In this document: positions 1-9,186 of the stretch, in pieces | Layout: each line of letters opens with the position of its first letter | Numbering within the stretch: position 1 is the first letter of the stretch | Assembly (NCBI RefSeq): GCF_900129265.1 | Contig: NZ_FQVG01000022.1 | Coordinates: 1 to 38,300, forward strand | Length of the DNA stretch: 38,300 nucleotides | Direction: 5' to 3' | From: Caloramator proteoclasticus DSM 10124 | Lineage (GTDB): Bacteria; Bacillota; Clostridia; Clostridiales; Caloramatoraceae | Program-made: the position numbers and the translations under genes | The notes under the pieces: model-generated | Databases searched by the model: none | The model's input: the letters and a program-made list of their open reading frames with translations, nothing else | What the model was told of the DNA's origin: nothing

Positions 1-38
1 GCTTTTAATATATTTAATTGAGCTATTATATTCATCAT

Positions 39-73
39 ATTTGGTATCCCTCCCATTAAGAAGGATACCAAAT
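39..73. repeat. 11-bp perfect inverted repeat
   Basis: ATTTGGTATCC at 39-49 pairs exactly with GGATACCAAAT at 63-73 across a 13-nt loop. It sits in gene-free debris before the recombinase remnant. No T-run follows, so it is not a convincing terminator. It could be an old element end or an operator. Confidence 0.5.
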
Positions 74-137
74 ACTTGTACAATTTTGTACATTTTTATT
101 TTCCACTTTTCGTACATTTTGATTTTATCATTTACAT

Positions 138-272
138 ATGGGGATTTTAGCTGATGCAGAGAAGGTAGAAGAATTTGATGTGATTATGTTTTTTAGGATT
201 ACTGAGAAAGATGGGAAGAAGATAATAGTGAGTTTGCTTGATAGGACGGAGATTGAGGTTGTAGTTGAATAA
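138..272 (+). pseudogene. 3' remnant of a large serine recombinase gene
   Basis: This 44-codon frame (138-272) reads as the C-terminal end of the recombinase encoded at 28617-30029. Shared stretches include DAEK, F(D)xxMxFRIxEK, KIIVSLLD and TEIEVV(V/I)E followed by the stop. A few codons are missing in the middle relative to the intact copy. There is no ribosome binding site, the catalytic domain is absent, and similarity stops just upstream of 144. It is a scar of a former recombinase gene, evidence that the same class of element once ended here. Similarity to the intact gene is read directly from the sequence; the history is inferred. Confidence 0.8.
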
Positions 273-285
273 ATGATTAAAGATG

Positions 286-327
286 AGCCAGTTGGAGTAA
301 GAAGGAGTTGCCTTGACTGGCTTTTTT
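286..327 (+). terminator. Rho-independent terminator after recombinase remnant
   Basis: AGCCAGT (286-292) pairs with ACTGGCT (316-322), followed by a run of six T. It lies 14 bp after the remnant's stop codon and insulates the Rhs gene from upstream transcription. Confidence 0.75.
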
Positions 328-399
328 CAATAGCACAGAAGGTTTTCTTAATAAATTCCAGTATAAGTTTATTGCACCTATTTTACCAAATGTATTGCA

Positions 400-426
400 T
401 TGATTCATACTAAATATTTTTATAAT
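400..426 (+). promoter_or_regulatory. Possible promoter for the Rhs gene
   Basis: A TATAAT hexamer lies at 421-426, with TTGATT (400-405) 15 bp upstream. The spacer is shorter than the ideal 17, so this is a weak assignment. It is the best match between the terminator and the start codon at 494, which has a clear AAAGGAG ribosome binding site. Confidence 0.35.
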
Positions 427-493
427 ATAGAACTAAGAGTTATGTAAACTTATTAGATAGGGATGGTAAATAAAATATTGAAAGGAGAAAAAT

Positions 494-3400
494 ATGTTAA
501 AATCTTTCAAAAAATTCACAAGATTAATATCTTTTACGCTGATTTTATTAATCATTTTCAATTTAATTAGTGTATCTGCAGTTGAAGCAGCAGCTCCATT
601 AAAGCAGACACCAAAAGAAAATGCTCTCAAAGCTGATATTGGAGAACTGCCAAATAAAGCCCCAAAAACTAAAATGGAATTAATAAGTAAGAGAACGAAA
701 TATTCTACTCGTTATCTTAATCCTGACGGTAGTTTTACAGAAGAAATTTATCTTGAACCTCAATTTTACAAAGATCCTGTTGATAAACAGTGGAAAGAGA
801 TAGACAATAATCTAAAGATAAGCAATAAAAAAGTTGGTAAATTTGAAAATAAGGCCAATGATTTTAATGTTCTCTTTTCAGAGAAAGCAGGACCAGAAGA
901 AATTATATCTATAGAAAAAGATGGTAAATGCATCAGCCTTGTACCTATAGATGCACAATTAGCAAATGGTGTTAGTAAAAATAATGGAATCAGCTATAAA
1001 AACATATATAAAGAAACTGATATTCAGTATTTTGTTAAAGGAAACAAGGTTAAAGAAGATATTATTATTAACAGTTATACAGGCAAAAACACTTTCACAT
1101 TTGAGATAAAACTTAAGGGATTAAAGGTTGAAGAAAAAGATGGAATTATATATTTTACAGATAATAAAGATGAAAGATTATGGTATTTTGAAAAACCATT
1201 TATGGTTGATTCAAATGACAAATATTCAGACAAAGTAAATCTTGTATTAAGAAAAGAAAATGGGAAAGCATATGTAGTTGTAGTTGCAGACAAAACCTTT
1301 CTTGAAGATACAAATACTAAGTATCCCGTTACAATTGACCCTACGATAAATGATTGGGATGTTATGAGGGATACTTTTATCGCAAGTAATTTTAAAGATT
1401 CATCATATTCAAGTCTTAATAAAATGTACACTGGGGTAGATCAATCTTATTATGGAACAATGCGTTCACTTGTACAGTTTTATCTGCCAAGTCTTCCAAG
1501 TGACAGTAAAATATTAAGTGCCAATTTTAATGCTTATCAAACACAAGTAGATCAAACAACAGTTTCAATTGATTTATATCGTATTACAAGCAACTGGACA
1601 GGTTCTGTTACATGGAATACACAGCCTGCAATTGCAGCCAATAAAGAAGCTACAGTAACAAATAATACCTCAAATCAGTATTGGCAGTGGGATATAACTC
1701 AGCTTGTTAAAGATTGGTATAACGGCATACAGCCAAATTATGGACTTATGCTTAAACAACAAAATGAGGATACAGCTCCTTTTAGAGCATTTAATACTGT
1801 AAATATAGGAAACAACACACCAAAACTTACAATTAACTATTGGGTTGATCCAATAGGTCTTGAAGATTTCTGGGGTTATACTAAGGATAGTGTTAATCCT
1901 GCAAATGGGAATCTTGTGCTTCAACAAAGTGATTTTTCTGTCTTAGGAAGGGGTATCCCATTAGGGATAACAAGAACTTACAATAGCAGAAAAGCTGATG
2001 TTTCTGGTATGTTTGGCTATGGATGGACAAGTAATGTAGAAACAAAGATTGTTGATGCAGGCAAAGGCCCAATAACCTTTATGGATGGTGATGGAACCCG
2101 TCATATATTTGGAGAAGAGGTTGGCGGAGGATATAAGGCACATGGAGGAATATATTTAAATCTTGTAAAAAATGGTGATGGAACTTATACCATTACACAA
2201 GCAGATGGTACGAAAATAAATTTTAATACAAGCGGAAAATTAAGTTCCATAATAGATACAAACAATAATAAGACGGAGTTATTCTATACAAATGGAAAGT
2301 TGACATTAATTAAAGATGCATCCTTAAGAGAGGTAATTATTAACTATGGAGCTAATGGATATGTTTCCAGTATTAATATTCCAGGCTCTCGTACAATAAG
2401 TTATGAATATGACGCCAACGGTAATCTTATAAAGATAATTGACCCTGAATTAAAAGAGATATCTATGGGGTATGATGCTAATCATAATTTAATTTCGATA
2501 ATAGACCAAAGAAATATTGCAACAACAATAACTTATGAAGCTGGCAGTGTAAAGAACATCAGTCATCATATAACAATAAATGGATTGCAAACCACAAGCA
2601 CAACAAGTTATTCCTATGATTTTAATAATAGCGTAACAACTCTGATAGATGGTGAAGGCAAAAGAATAGACTATTTATACAATCCTAATAAAAATATTGT
2701 TCAGATAACAGAAAATCCATTAGATGCTCAAAATAATGCAGTAACAACATTTTTCTATGATAATAACAATAATTTAACACAAATAATTGAACCAAATATT
2801 AATAAAGTAAATGGTACAAATGCATATGTTATAACCTATGATGCTAACGGCAATGTAACTGGTGTTCAGCTTCCAGAAGGACAAAATTCAACAACAGTTT
2901 ATGACCAAAGAAACAATCCTGTAGTTCAAACAGATTTTAATGGATATCAAAGCATAAATGCCTACGATAATAATAACAATCAACTTGAAGCTACAGATGC
3001 AAATATCCAGACAAGAGCATCAAGATATTTTTCAAATGGTAATATTGATTATGATACAAGGATGATTTCATCTTCTGATAATCTAATATCAAACGGAAAT
3101 TTTGAAAATGGAACTACTTGGTCGGATAAATGGACATCATCTATAGAAAATGGTAAAACAGCACTAATCACATGGTCAAGTACAGCGAAATATGGTAATA
3201 AAGGCTTAAGTATTTCAAATCCTACAGGCTGGGTGACAGTTTCTTCCGATAAATTACCTTATGAAACAGGACAAAAATATGTAATAAGCGGTTATATAAA
3301 AACTGTAAATACAACAAATTCTGCCTATATTAAGGTGGATTTTTATGATGCCAATAATGTTTGGAAAGGCCACACTTACGGATACTATCTAAAAGGAACT

Positions 3401-6142
3401 CATGACTGGACAAGGATTTTTGCAGTTATAGATAGTGCACCGGCAGGAACTACTCAAATTGCAGCTTCTGTAGGGATGAATGCAGGAGCAGGTACTGCGT
3501 ACTTTGATGGTATTCAGTTAGAAAAGGGAACAATAGTAAGTGCTTATAGCATTGTAGAAAATGCAGGATTTGAGAAATATGACGGTCAAAATATGCCTTT
3601 TAATTGGCAGACAAGTGGTAATTTAACAGTAAATGATAAAGTTTATCTAAAATCTAACCAGACTGATGATAACGTATATGTAGGAAATGCTTCATTCAAG
3701 ATGACAGGAGAAACAGGTAAAAATAAATATATCAAGCAGCGTATAAACCTTTCAGGTGATCAGAATACAAAGTTTACCCTATCAGGATGGTCAAATCAGG
3801 AAGGTGCAAACCCAAGCGGTGGAGACTATGCACTTCAAGTGATTGTAAACTATACTGATGGTAGTCAAGGAATTTTTGCAAATGACTTTAGCAAAACAAC
3901 AGAAGGCTGGCAGCACGTAGCTGCAGAGATAAAGCCTGCAAAAGCATTTAACTCAATTGATGTATATTATTATTACTACAATCAGGCAGGAACAGCTTAT
4001 TTTGATGCAATGCGTCTTGAAACAGGTAATTCAATTACAGGATATCAATATGATACAAATCAAAACTATATAACAAAAGTTACAAACCCCATTGGAAATA
4101 TAGTTCAATACCAATACGATGCTGTTGGAAATAAAACAGGCATTACAGATGGCAAAGGAAAAACGACATTCTTTACCTATGATAAGAGAAATCTTTTAAC
4201 CAAGGTAAAAGATGTAAAATTAAATGAAACCATATATGGTTATGATAATGCCGGAAATCGTACAACTGTTACCGATGCAAGAAATAAGGTAACAACTTAT
4301 AATTACAATGAATTTAACAAGGTTTCAAAAATTATAAATCCATTGAATCAAATTATAGAATTTGGATACGATAAAAATGGAAACACAACAAAAATAATAT
4401 TTCCTAAGGGAGATACAGTATCCTATAGCTATAATGCTCTTAACCGATTAAGTGAAATATATTATAATGGAGTTAAGAAATGGGATTATGGATACGATGC
4501 TAATGGAAATATAAATTCTGTTACAGAAACAGCTACAGGTAAAAATATATCCTATACTTTTGATAAAAATAACAGAGTTACAAAGCAGCAGGAAGGTGTC
4601 TCAAATAGTATTGATTATGGATATGACAATAACAGCAACTTAACATCCCTGCAAATAACATCAGGTGCAGCATCTGCATCCTATGGATATTCATACAATT
4701 CATTAAATCAAATTGTGAATTTAACAAGAAATGGCGGAAGTATTGAGAAATTTATTTATGATGAGCAGGGGAATGTAATATCAATAAGGCGTTCAAATGG
4801 AACATATACTTCCTTTGAATATGACGATGCAAACCGCCTGAAGGCACTGAAAAATTTTAACTCAACAGGAGAACTTCTTGACAAATACGAATACACCTAT
4901 GATGAAAATGGTAACAGAACAAGTGTAACAACAAAGAATGGGATAATAAACTATCAATATGATGAATTAAATCAGCTGATACAGGAAACCCTTCTTGATG
5001 GAACAACAATTTCCTATGAATATGATGCAGTAGGAAATAGAACAAAGAAGACAGTAACAAATGGAAGCTCAACAATAACAAATTATGCCTATAACGATGG
5101 TAATGAACTTGTGTCAGTCAATGGTCAGGTATACACCTATGATGCTAATGGGAACCTCACAAGCAATGGCAATAAGACATTTATCTACGATGTAGAAAAC
5201 AGGCTAATAGAGGTAAAGAATTCCTCAAATCAAACCATAGCGTCATTCACTTATGACCATGAAGGTAAGAGAACAAGTATGACCACAGCCAGTGGAACAA
5301 TTTATTTCCACTACAGCGGGGACAAAGTGGTCTATGAAACAGATGAAAACAACAATATTATTGCCGAATACACCTATGATGCACAAGGCAATCCAGCAAC
5401 AATTATAAAGAATGGGGTAACTTATTATTACCATGTAAACGGTCATGGAGATGTTATGGCTTTAACTGATGAAAGTGGTAATGTTGTTGCAGAGTATAAT
5501 TATGATGCTTATGGAAATATTGTATCTCAATCAGGCTCAATGGCATCAGCTAACCCATTAAGATATGCAGGATACAGATATGATGAAGCAACAGGACTTT
5601 ACTACTTGATGGCAAGATACTATGATGCAAATGTTGGAAGGTTTATAACAAGGGATACTTTCCATGGGTTTGTAGATGAGCCAAGAAGTTTAAATCAGTA
5701 TGCTTACACAAATAACAATCCTGTAATGTTTGCAGATCCAAGTGGGCATTTTTCGGTTGCTGTTGGGATTTACCTAATACCTGGAATTGGAGAAGTTGCA
5801 ATAGTAGGAACAGCGATATTTGTTGGAGGAGTTGCTATTGGATTGGGACTATCTTGGCTATCCAATAAAATTGTATCATGGATTGATAATTATGGAAAAG
5901 CTCAAATAGCTCAAGCATCAGCTAATGTTCCAAATAAATTAAAAACACCAGATGGAAGAGTTGATTTAGGTAAGTTTAATCAGAAAAAACCGGGAGGTGG
6001 ACCACCTACGTGGATAGGACCACTTGGTTGGTATATACAGAAGGATATGGCTAGACATGGGGGAAGAGTATGGAAATTGTTTGATTGGGCAGGAAATAGA
6101 ATTGCATCCTTAGCTGGAGATGGGAAGATACTAGGGAAATAA
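494..6142 (+). CDS. Secreted Rhs/YD-repeat wall-associated polymorphic toxin (WapA-like)
   Basis: An 1882-aa exported contact-toxin precursor. A Sec signal peptide (about residues 1-33, ending VEAAA) leads into an N-terminal beta-rich region. A DNRLRE-type domain (about 291-450) and a DUF6531-type Rhs start domain (about 459-540, FWGYTKDSVNPANGNL) follow. Dozens of YD repeats are interrupted by two tandem carbohydrate-binding-like modules (about 862-1012 and 1019-1172, beginning NGNFENG and NAGFEKYD). The Rhs core starts at about 1690 (RYAGYRYDEATGLYYLMARY) and ends at PSGH, near 1750. Beyond it lies a variable tip of about 130 residues. The tip has a hydrophobic, glycine-rich start and ends HGGRVWKLFDWAGNRIASL, resembling the C-termini of small Rhs/CDI ribonuclease toxins such as the toxin-21 group. 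That tip assignment is tentative; the Rhs family call is firm. The start is set by AAAGGAG eight bases before ATG. Confidence 0.93.
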   Translation: MLKSFKKFTRLISFTLILLIIFNLISVSAVEAAAPLKQTPKENALKADIGELPNKAPKTKMELISKRTKYSTRYLNPDGSFTEEIYLEPQFYKDPVDKQWKEIDNNLKISNKKVGKFENKANDFNVLFSEKAGPEEIISIEKDGKCISLVPIDAQLANGVSKNNGISYKNIYKETDIQYFVKGNKVKEDIIINSYTGKNTFTFEIKLKGLKVEEKDGIIYFTDNKDERLWYFEKPFMVDSNDKYSDKVNLVLRKENGKAYVVVVADKTFLEDTNTKYPVTIDPTINDWDVMRDTFIASNFKDSSYSSLNKMYTGVDQSYYGTMRSLVQFYLPSLPSDSKILSANFNAYQTQVDQTTVSIDLYRITSNWTGSVTWNTQPAIAANKEATVTNNTSNQYWQWDITQLVKDWYNGIQPNYGLMLKQQNEDTAPFRAFNTVNIGNNTPKLTINYWVDPIGLEDFWGYTKDSVNPANGNLVLQQSDFSVLGRGIPLGITRTYNSRKADVSGMFGYGWTSNVETKIVDAGKGPITFMDGDGTRHIFGEEVGGGYKAHGGIYLNLVKNGDGTYTITQADGTKINFNTSGKLSSIIDTNNNKTELFYTNGKLTLIKDASLREVIINYGANGYVSSINIPGSRTISYEYDANGNLIKIIDPELKEISMGYDANHNLISIIDQRNIATTITYEAGSVKNISHHITINGLQTTSTTSYSYDFNNSVTTLIDGEGKRIDYLYNPNKNIVQITENPLDAQNNAVTTFFYDNNNNLTQIIEPNINKVNGTNAYVITYDANGNVTGVQLPEGQNSTTVYDQRNNPVVQTDFNGYQSINAYDNNNNQLEATDANIQTRASRYFSNGNIDYDTRMISSSDNLISNGNFENGTTWSDKWTSSIENGKTALITWSSTAKYGNKGLSISNPTGWVTVSSDKLPYETGQKYVISGYIKTVNTTNSAYIKVDFYDANNVWKGHTYGYYLKGTHDWTRIFAVIDSAPAGTTQIAASVGMNAGAGTAYFDGIQLEKGTIVSAYSIVENAGFEKYDGQNMPFNWQTSGNLTVNDKVYLKSNQTDDNVYVGNASFKMTGETGKNKYIKQRINLSGDQNTKFTLSGWSNQEGANPSGGDYALQVIVNYTDGSQGIFANDFSKTTEGWQHVAAEIKPAKAFNSIDVYYYYYNQAGTAYFDAMRLETGNSITGYQYDTNQNYITKVTNPIGNIVQYQYDAVGNKTGITDGKGKTTFFTYDKRNLLTKVKDVKLNETIYGYDNAGNRTTVTDARNKVTTYNYNEFNKVSKIINPLNQIIEFGYDKNGNTTKIIFPKGDTVSYSYNALNRLSEIYYNGVKKWDYGYDANGNINSVTETATGKNISYTFDKNNRVTKQQEGVSNSIDYGYDNNSNLTSLQITSGAASASYGYSYNSLNQIVNLTRNGGSIEKFIYDEQGNVISIRRSNGTYTSFEYDDANRLKALKNFNSTGELLDKYEYTYDENGNRTSVTTKNGIINYQYDELNQLIQETLLDGTTISYEYDAVGNRTKKTVTNGSSTITNYAYNDGNELVSVNGQVYTYDANGNLTSNGNKTFIYDVENRLIEVKNSSNQTIASFTYDHEGKRTSMTTASGTIYFHYSGDKVVYETDENNNIIAEYTYDAQGNPATIIKNGVTYYYHVNGHGDVMALTDESGNVVAEYNYDAYGNIVSQSGSMASANPLRYAGYRYDEATGLYYLMARYYDANVGRFITRDTFHGFVDEPRSLNQYAYTNNNPVMFADPSGHFSVAVGIYLIPGIGEVAIVGTAIFVGGVAIGLGLSWLSNKIVSWIDNYGKAQIAQASANVPNKLKTPDGRVDLGKFNQKKPGGGPPTWIGPLGWYIQKDMARHGGRVWKLFDWAGNRIASLAGDGKILGK
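5201..5750 (+). repeat. Rhs core repeat, parental copy A
   Basis: The 3' Rhs core of the full-length gene recurs almost unchanged at 6962-7450 (starting AGGCTAATAGAGG) and 8311-8798 (starting AAGGTAAGAG). These are long, same-strand homologies ending near the PSGH codons where the tips diverge, ideal substrates for homologous recombination between cassettes. Confidence 0.93.
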
Positions 6143-6166
6143 ATTAAACCATTCGAGGTGAACACT

Positions 6167-6763
6167 ATGAAAATTGAAGAGATTATGATGGAATTAATAG
6201 GAAATTATAATAATGATTGTGACGATTTTGAATTGCTTACTTCACTTGCTCCTGAAAATTGTTATTATATTGATAGGTTTCCATTGATAGTGAAAAGTTT
6301 TGAAAAGTATGAACAAGTAGAGTTATATTATAAAAAAGTTATCAACGATAATGCATTAATAGAATCATTTAGAATTGAAGAATTAAAATTTGTAAATGTT
6401 ATAAAAAAACTATGGTTATATAGTGATTTGATTGTACAAAGTAATTTACTTGAAGAATCATATGGTACTATAAATAGTATTCTTGAAGGTAGTAGTGAAT
6501 ATATTACAAATCTAAAAAAAAATATGGAAAACTCAGGAGATGATGCAATTACTATTGAAAATGTTAATCACTTAGATTTGCTAGTAAAATTGGCTGTAAG
6601 GGAGATAGTTTTTTCTAAACTTCTTTTTGTAGACTTAAAAATTCTTATTATAGCATATGGCTTATGTTTTCAAGTATATATACATGATTTAAATAAATTG
6701 CAGTTTCTTAATAAAATAATAAGTACTGAGGGCTTATATTTACGTCCTTTTATGTCGAATTAG
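6167..6763 (+). CDS. Candidate immunity protein for the Rhs tip
   Basis: A 198-aa acidic, soluble, largely helical protein with no signal peptide or membrane segment. I do not recognise the family. The start is the ATG at 6167, six bases after GAGGTG. An in-frame GTG at 6158 lies inside that ribosome binding site and is unlikely to be used. It begins 24 bp after the Rhs stop codon, the standard position of an immunity gene in polymorphic-toxin loci. From that position I infer that it neutralises the 130-residue tip of the upstream protein. No sequence motif proves this. Confidence 0.72.
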   Translation: MKIEEIMMELIGNYNNDCDDFELLTSLAPENCYYIDRFPLIVKSFEKYEQVELYYKKVINDNALIESFRIEELKFVNVIKKLWLYSDLIVQSNLLEESYGTINSILEGSSEYITNLKKNMENSGDDAITIENVNHLDLLVKLAVREIVFSKLLFVDLKILIIAYGLCFQVYIHDLNKLQFLNKIISTEGLYLRPFMSN

Positions 6764-6821
6764 AAACAGATATATGTACGATTAGTTTAAGAAAATTTAA
6801 CTATTTTAAACGGCGGATGAG

Positions 6822-6849
6822 GATAAGGAAATAAAACCTCGTCCTTATC
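6822..6849 (+). terminator. Hairpin after the immunity gene
   Basis: GATAAGGA (6822-6829) pairs with TCCTTATC (6842-6849). Only a weak AT tract follows. It closes the expressed toxin-immunity unit before the first orphan cassette. Confidence 0.45.
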
Positions 6850-6928
6850 ATATTTAATCATATTTTAAATTGTAGAAAATATTATAAAAAATAAATGATA
6901 TTACAATAAAATTAAATCTTCGTCTAAA

Positions 6929-7954
6929 ATGATTGCAACGAATCGACAACGGGAAACGCATAGGCTAATAGAGGTAAAGAATTCCTCAAATCAAATCATA
7001 GCGTCATTCACTTATGACCATGAAGGTAAGAGAACAAGTATGACCACAGCCAGTGGAACAATTTATTTCCACTACAGCGGGGACAAAGTGGTCTATGAAA
7101 CAGATGAAAACAACAATATTATTGCCGAATACACCTATGATGCACAGGGCAATCCAGCGACAATTATAAAGAATGGGGTAACTTATTATTACCATGTAAA
7201 CGGTCATGGAGATGTTATGGCTTTAACTGATGAAAGTGGTAATGTTGTTGCAGAGTATAATTATGATGCTTATGGAAATATTGTATCTCAATCAGGCTCA
7301 ATGGCATCAGCTAACCCATTAAGATATGCAGGATACAGATATGATGAAGCAACAGGACTTTACTACTTGATGGCAAGATACTATGATGCAAATGTTGGAA
7401 GGTTTATAACAAGGGATACTTTCCATGGGTTTGAAGATGAGCCAAAGAGTTTGAACCAATATAATTATTCTCATAGTAATCCTGTTATATATTTCGATCC
7501 TAGTGGACATGCTTCTATTTTAGTACGTCCTAATTTTAAAACAGGAACTGATATTACTACAGATTTTATAAACTATATGAAATTAAATGCTGAGTATGCA
7601 AGAAATATGGCAAAAAAATTAAGCTATGGGGAAAGATTATCATGGTTCAAAAACTTAGTAGCAAATAAACAACCATGGGATTTAAAACAAACTTTAAAAG
7701 GGCATTATAAATTTATGGGTAAAATAGTAACTGGTGCAGATTTAGGTAATATTCATTATGGTTTTGTAGGAACAGCTGTTGGTTTTAGTGAAACGGTGTT
7801 ACTATTAGGAGCTGGATATGCTCAACTTAGAGCGGGGACATCTAGTTGGAAATTTGTGTTTTCAAACTTTGATGACCCATGGGATCAAAAAATGATTTCT
7901 TGTGGAATTAAACTTTATAATCCAATAATGAATCATTCTATTAAAGCCATATAA
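6929..7954 (+). CDS. Orphan Rhs tip cassette B with type 44-like toxin domain
   Basis: A 341-codon frame without signal peptide or N-terminal Rhs repeats. Residues about 12-190 duplicate the Rhs core of the full-length gene, joining in frame at RLIEVKNSS; the first 11 codons are unrelated. After PSGH (about 190) comes a different tip of about 147 residues with WFKNLV, PWDLKQ, GNIHYGFVGTAVGFSE, an AGYAQ segment and DDPWDQKMISCGIKLY. That combination matches what I know of polymorphic toxin type 44 domains, predicted effectors of Rhs/CDI-type systems. There is no convincing ribosome binding site before ATG 6929, so the cassette is probably silent until recombined onto the full-length gene. The family call is from memory of the motif. 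Confidence 0.8.
   Translation: MIATNRQRETHRLIEVKNSSNQIIASFTYDHEGKRTSMTTASGTIYFHYSGDKVVYETDENNNIIAEYTYDAQGNPATIIKNGVTYYYHVNGHGDVMALTDESGNVVAEYNYDAYGNIVSQSGSMASANPLRYAGYRYDEATGLYYLMARYYDANVGRFITRDTFHGFEDEPKSLNQYNYSHSNPVIYFDPSGHASILVRPNFKTGTDITTDFINYMKLNAEYARNMAKKLSYGERLSWFKNLVANKQPWDLKQTLKGHYKFMGKIVTGADLGNIHYGFVGTAVGFSETVLLLGAGYAQLRAGTSSWKFVFSNFDDPWDQKMISCGIKLYNPIMNHSIKAI
6962..7450 (+). repeat. Rhs core repeat, copy B
   Basis: Near-identical to 5201-5690, with scattered single-base changes (for example CAAGGC to CAGGGC, and GTAGATGAG to GAAGATGAG). Similarity decays at AAGAGTTTGAACCAATATAA (7445-7464), just before the PSGH codons and the unique tip. Confidence 0.92.
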
Positions 7955-7986
7955 AAAAATTATTTATTGATAATGGAGGTTTCTTA

Positions 7987-8262
7987 ATGGTAATCCACGA
8001 AATATTATTACCTTTTGCATTTGCTGAATTATTAACAAGTTATTTGAGAAATATTATTTTAGTAGATACCATAGAGATGTCAAATTACATTGAATTAATC
8101 TTGATAATTTTTGAATTTATAATGATAGTATTTGGAATATATCCTAAATTTATTAGTGTAAGATTAAATAGGCATATTGGTGCATTAATTTTTTATTTGA
8201 CTATAAATATTATTTCTAATATGTTGCTAATAATTGCGTTTGGTAGTGGATTGGGAGTTTAA
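7987..8262 (+). CDS. Small membrane protein, candidate immunity to cassette B
   Basis: A 91-aa very hydrophobic protein with about three membrane segments (residues about 5-25, 35-55 and 65-88) and no recognised family. A GGAGG ribosome binding site lies just before ATG 7987. It starts 32 bp after the stop of the type 44-like cassette, the immunity position. A membrane protein is unusual as protection against a nuclease-type toxin. It may instead block entry, or the cassette's true immunity gene may have been lost. Confidence 0.6.
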   Translation: MVIHEILLPFAFAELLTSYLRNIILVDTIEMSNYIELILIIFEFIMIVFGIYPKFISVRLNRHIGALIFYLTINIISNMLLIIAFGSGLGV

Positions 8263-8310
8263 AAAGCAGTTTAATATTTTTTACTTTTCATTGTTATTAG
8301 GGGGTACATC

Positions 8311-8798
8311 AAGGTAAGAGAACAAGTATGACCACAGCCAGTGGAACAACTTATTTCCACTACAGCAGGGACAAAGTGGTCTATGAAACAGATGAAAACA
8401 ACAATATTATTGCCGAATACACCTATGATGCACAAGGCAATCCAGCAACAATTATAAAGAATGGGGTAACTTATTATTACCATGTAAACGGTCATGGAGA
8501 TGTTATGGCTTTAACTGATGAAAGTGGTAATGTTGTTGCAGAGTATAATTATGATGCTTATGGAAATATTGTATCTCAATCAGGCTCAATGGCATCAGCT
8601 AACCCATTAAGATATGCAGGATACAGATATGATGAAGCAATAGGACTTTACTACTTAATGGCAAGATATTACGATGCAAATGTTGGAAGGTTTATTACAA
8701 GGGATACTTTCCATGGGTTTGAAGATGAGCCAAGAAGTTTAAATCAGTATGCTTACACAAATAACAATCCTGTAATGTTTGTAGATCCAAGTGGGCAT
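8311..8798 (+). repeat. Rhs core repeat, copy C
   Basis: Near-identical to 5262-5750, through and including the PSGH codons. It starts abruptly at AAGGTAAGAG within unrelated AT-rich sequence. A few silent or conservative changes appear (for example AGCGGG to AGCAGG, and GCAACA to GCAATA). Confidence 0.92.
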
Positions 8799-9113
8799 CT
8801 TGCATGGTGGGTTGGTGCAGCTTTATGGGGAGCGGCAGGTTCACTTGTAGATTACTGGTGGACTCACAGAAATCTACCATTTAGTCAGTGGAATAAAGAA
8901 GAATTAGCTTGGTCAATGGTTAGGGGAGCTGTCATAGGAATAGGTCTTGGTTGGGTACAAAGTGCTTTTTTACCAGTAATGAGGCAATATATTTCTTATG
9001 TATTTGATTATTATAAGTTTAGTGCAAGAGTGAGCATAACTCAATTAATAAATTTAGCGAGAAAAAAGGGCATAGAACTTTCGCTGTACTATATAATTAA
9101 AAGATATAAATAA
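8328..9113 (+). CDS. Orphan Rhs tip cassette C with unknown hydrophobic toxin
   Basis: A 261-codon frame. The first 157 residues duplicate the Rhs core up to PSGH. The unique tip (about 104 residues) begins LAWWVGAALWGAAGSLVDYW, has two glycine/alanine-rich hydrophobic stretches (about 158-178 and 203-225) and ends in a basic helical region (LINLARKKGIELSLYYIIKR). I recognise no toxin family. The hydrophobic start may only be the translocation segment that precedes many Rhs tips. The short basic remainder could be a small or truncated effector. ATG 8328 lies inside the repeat without a ribosome binding site, so independent expression is doubtful. Confidence 0.72.
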   Translation: MTTASGTTYFHYSRDKVVYETDENNNIIAEYTYDAQGNPATIIKNGVTYYYHVNGHGDVMALTDESGNVVAEYNYDAYGNIVSQSGSMASANPLRYAGYRYDEAIGLYYLMARYYDANVGRFITRDTFHGFEDEPRSLNQYAYTNNNPVMFVDPSGHLAWWVGAALWGAAGSLVDYWWTHRNLPFSQWNKEELAWSMVRGAVIGIGLGWVQSAFLPVMRQYISYVFDYYKFSARVSITQLINLARKKGIELSLYYIIKRYK

Positions 9114-9127
9114 AAACTAGATATTAT

Positions 9128-9163
9128 AGCAATAAAGAAGATATTAATATCTTCTTTATTGCT
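9128..9163. repeat. 36-bp perfect palindrome between toxin tip and immunity gene
   Basis: AGCAATAAAGAAGATATT (9128-9145) is followed with no spacer by its exact reverse complement (9146-9163). The transcript would fold into a long hairpin 24 bp before the next start codon. There is no proper T-run. It could be an attenuator, an RNase processing site or a recombination scar. Confidence 0.75.
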
Positions 9164-9186
9164 TAATTTAAAGGAGAAAGTCTACT

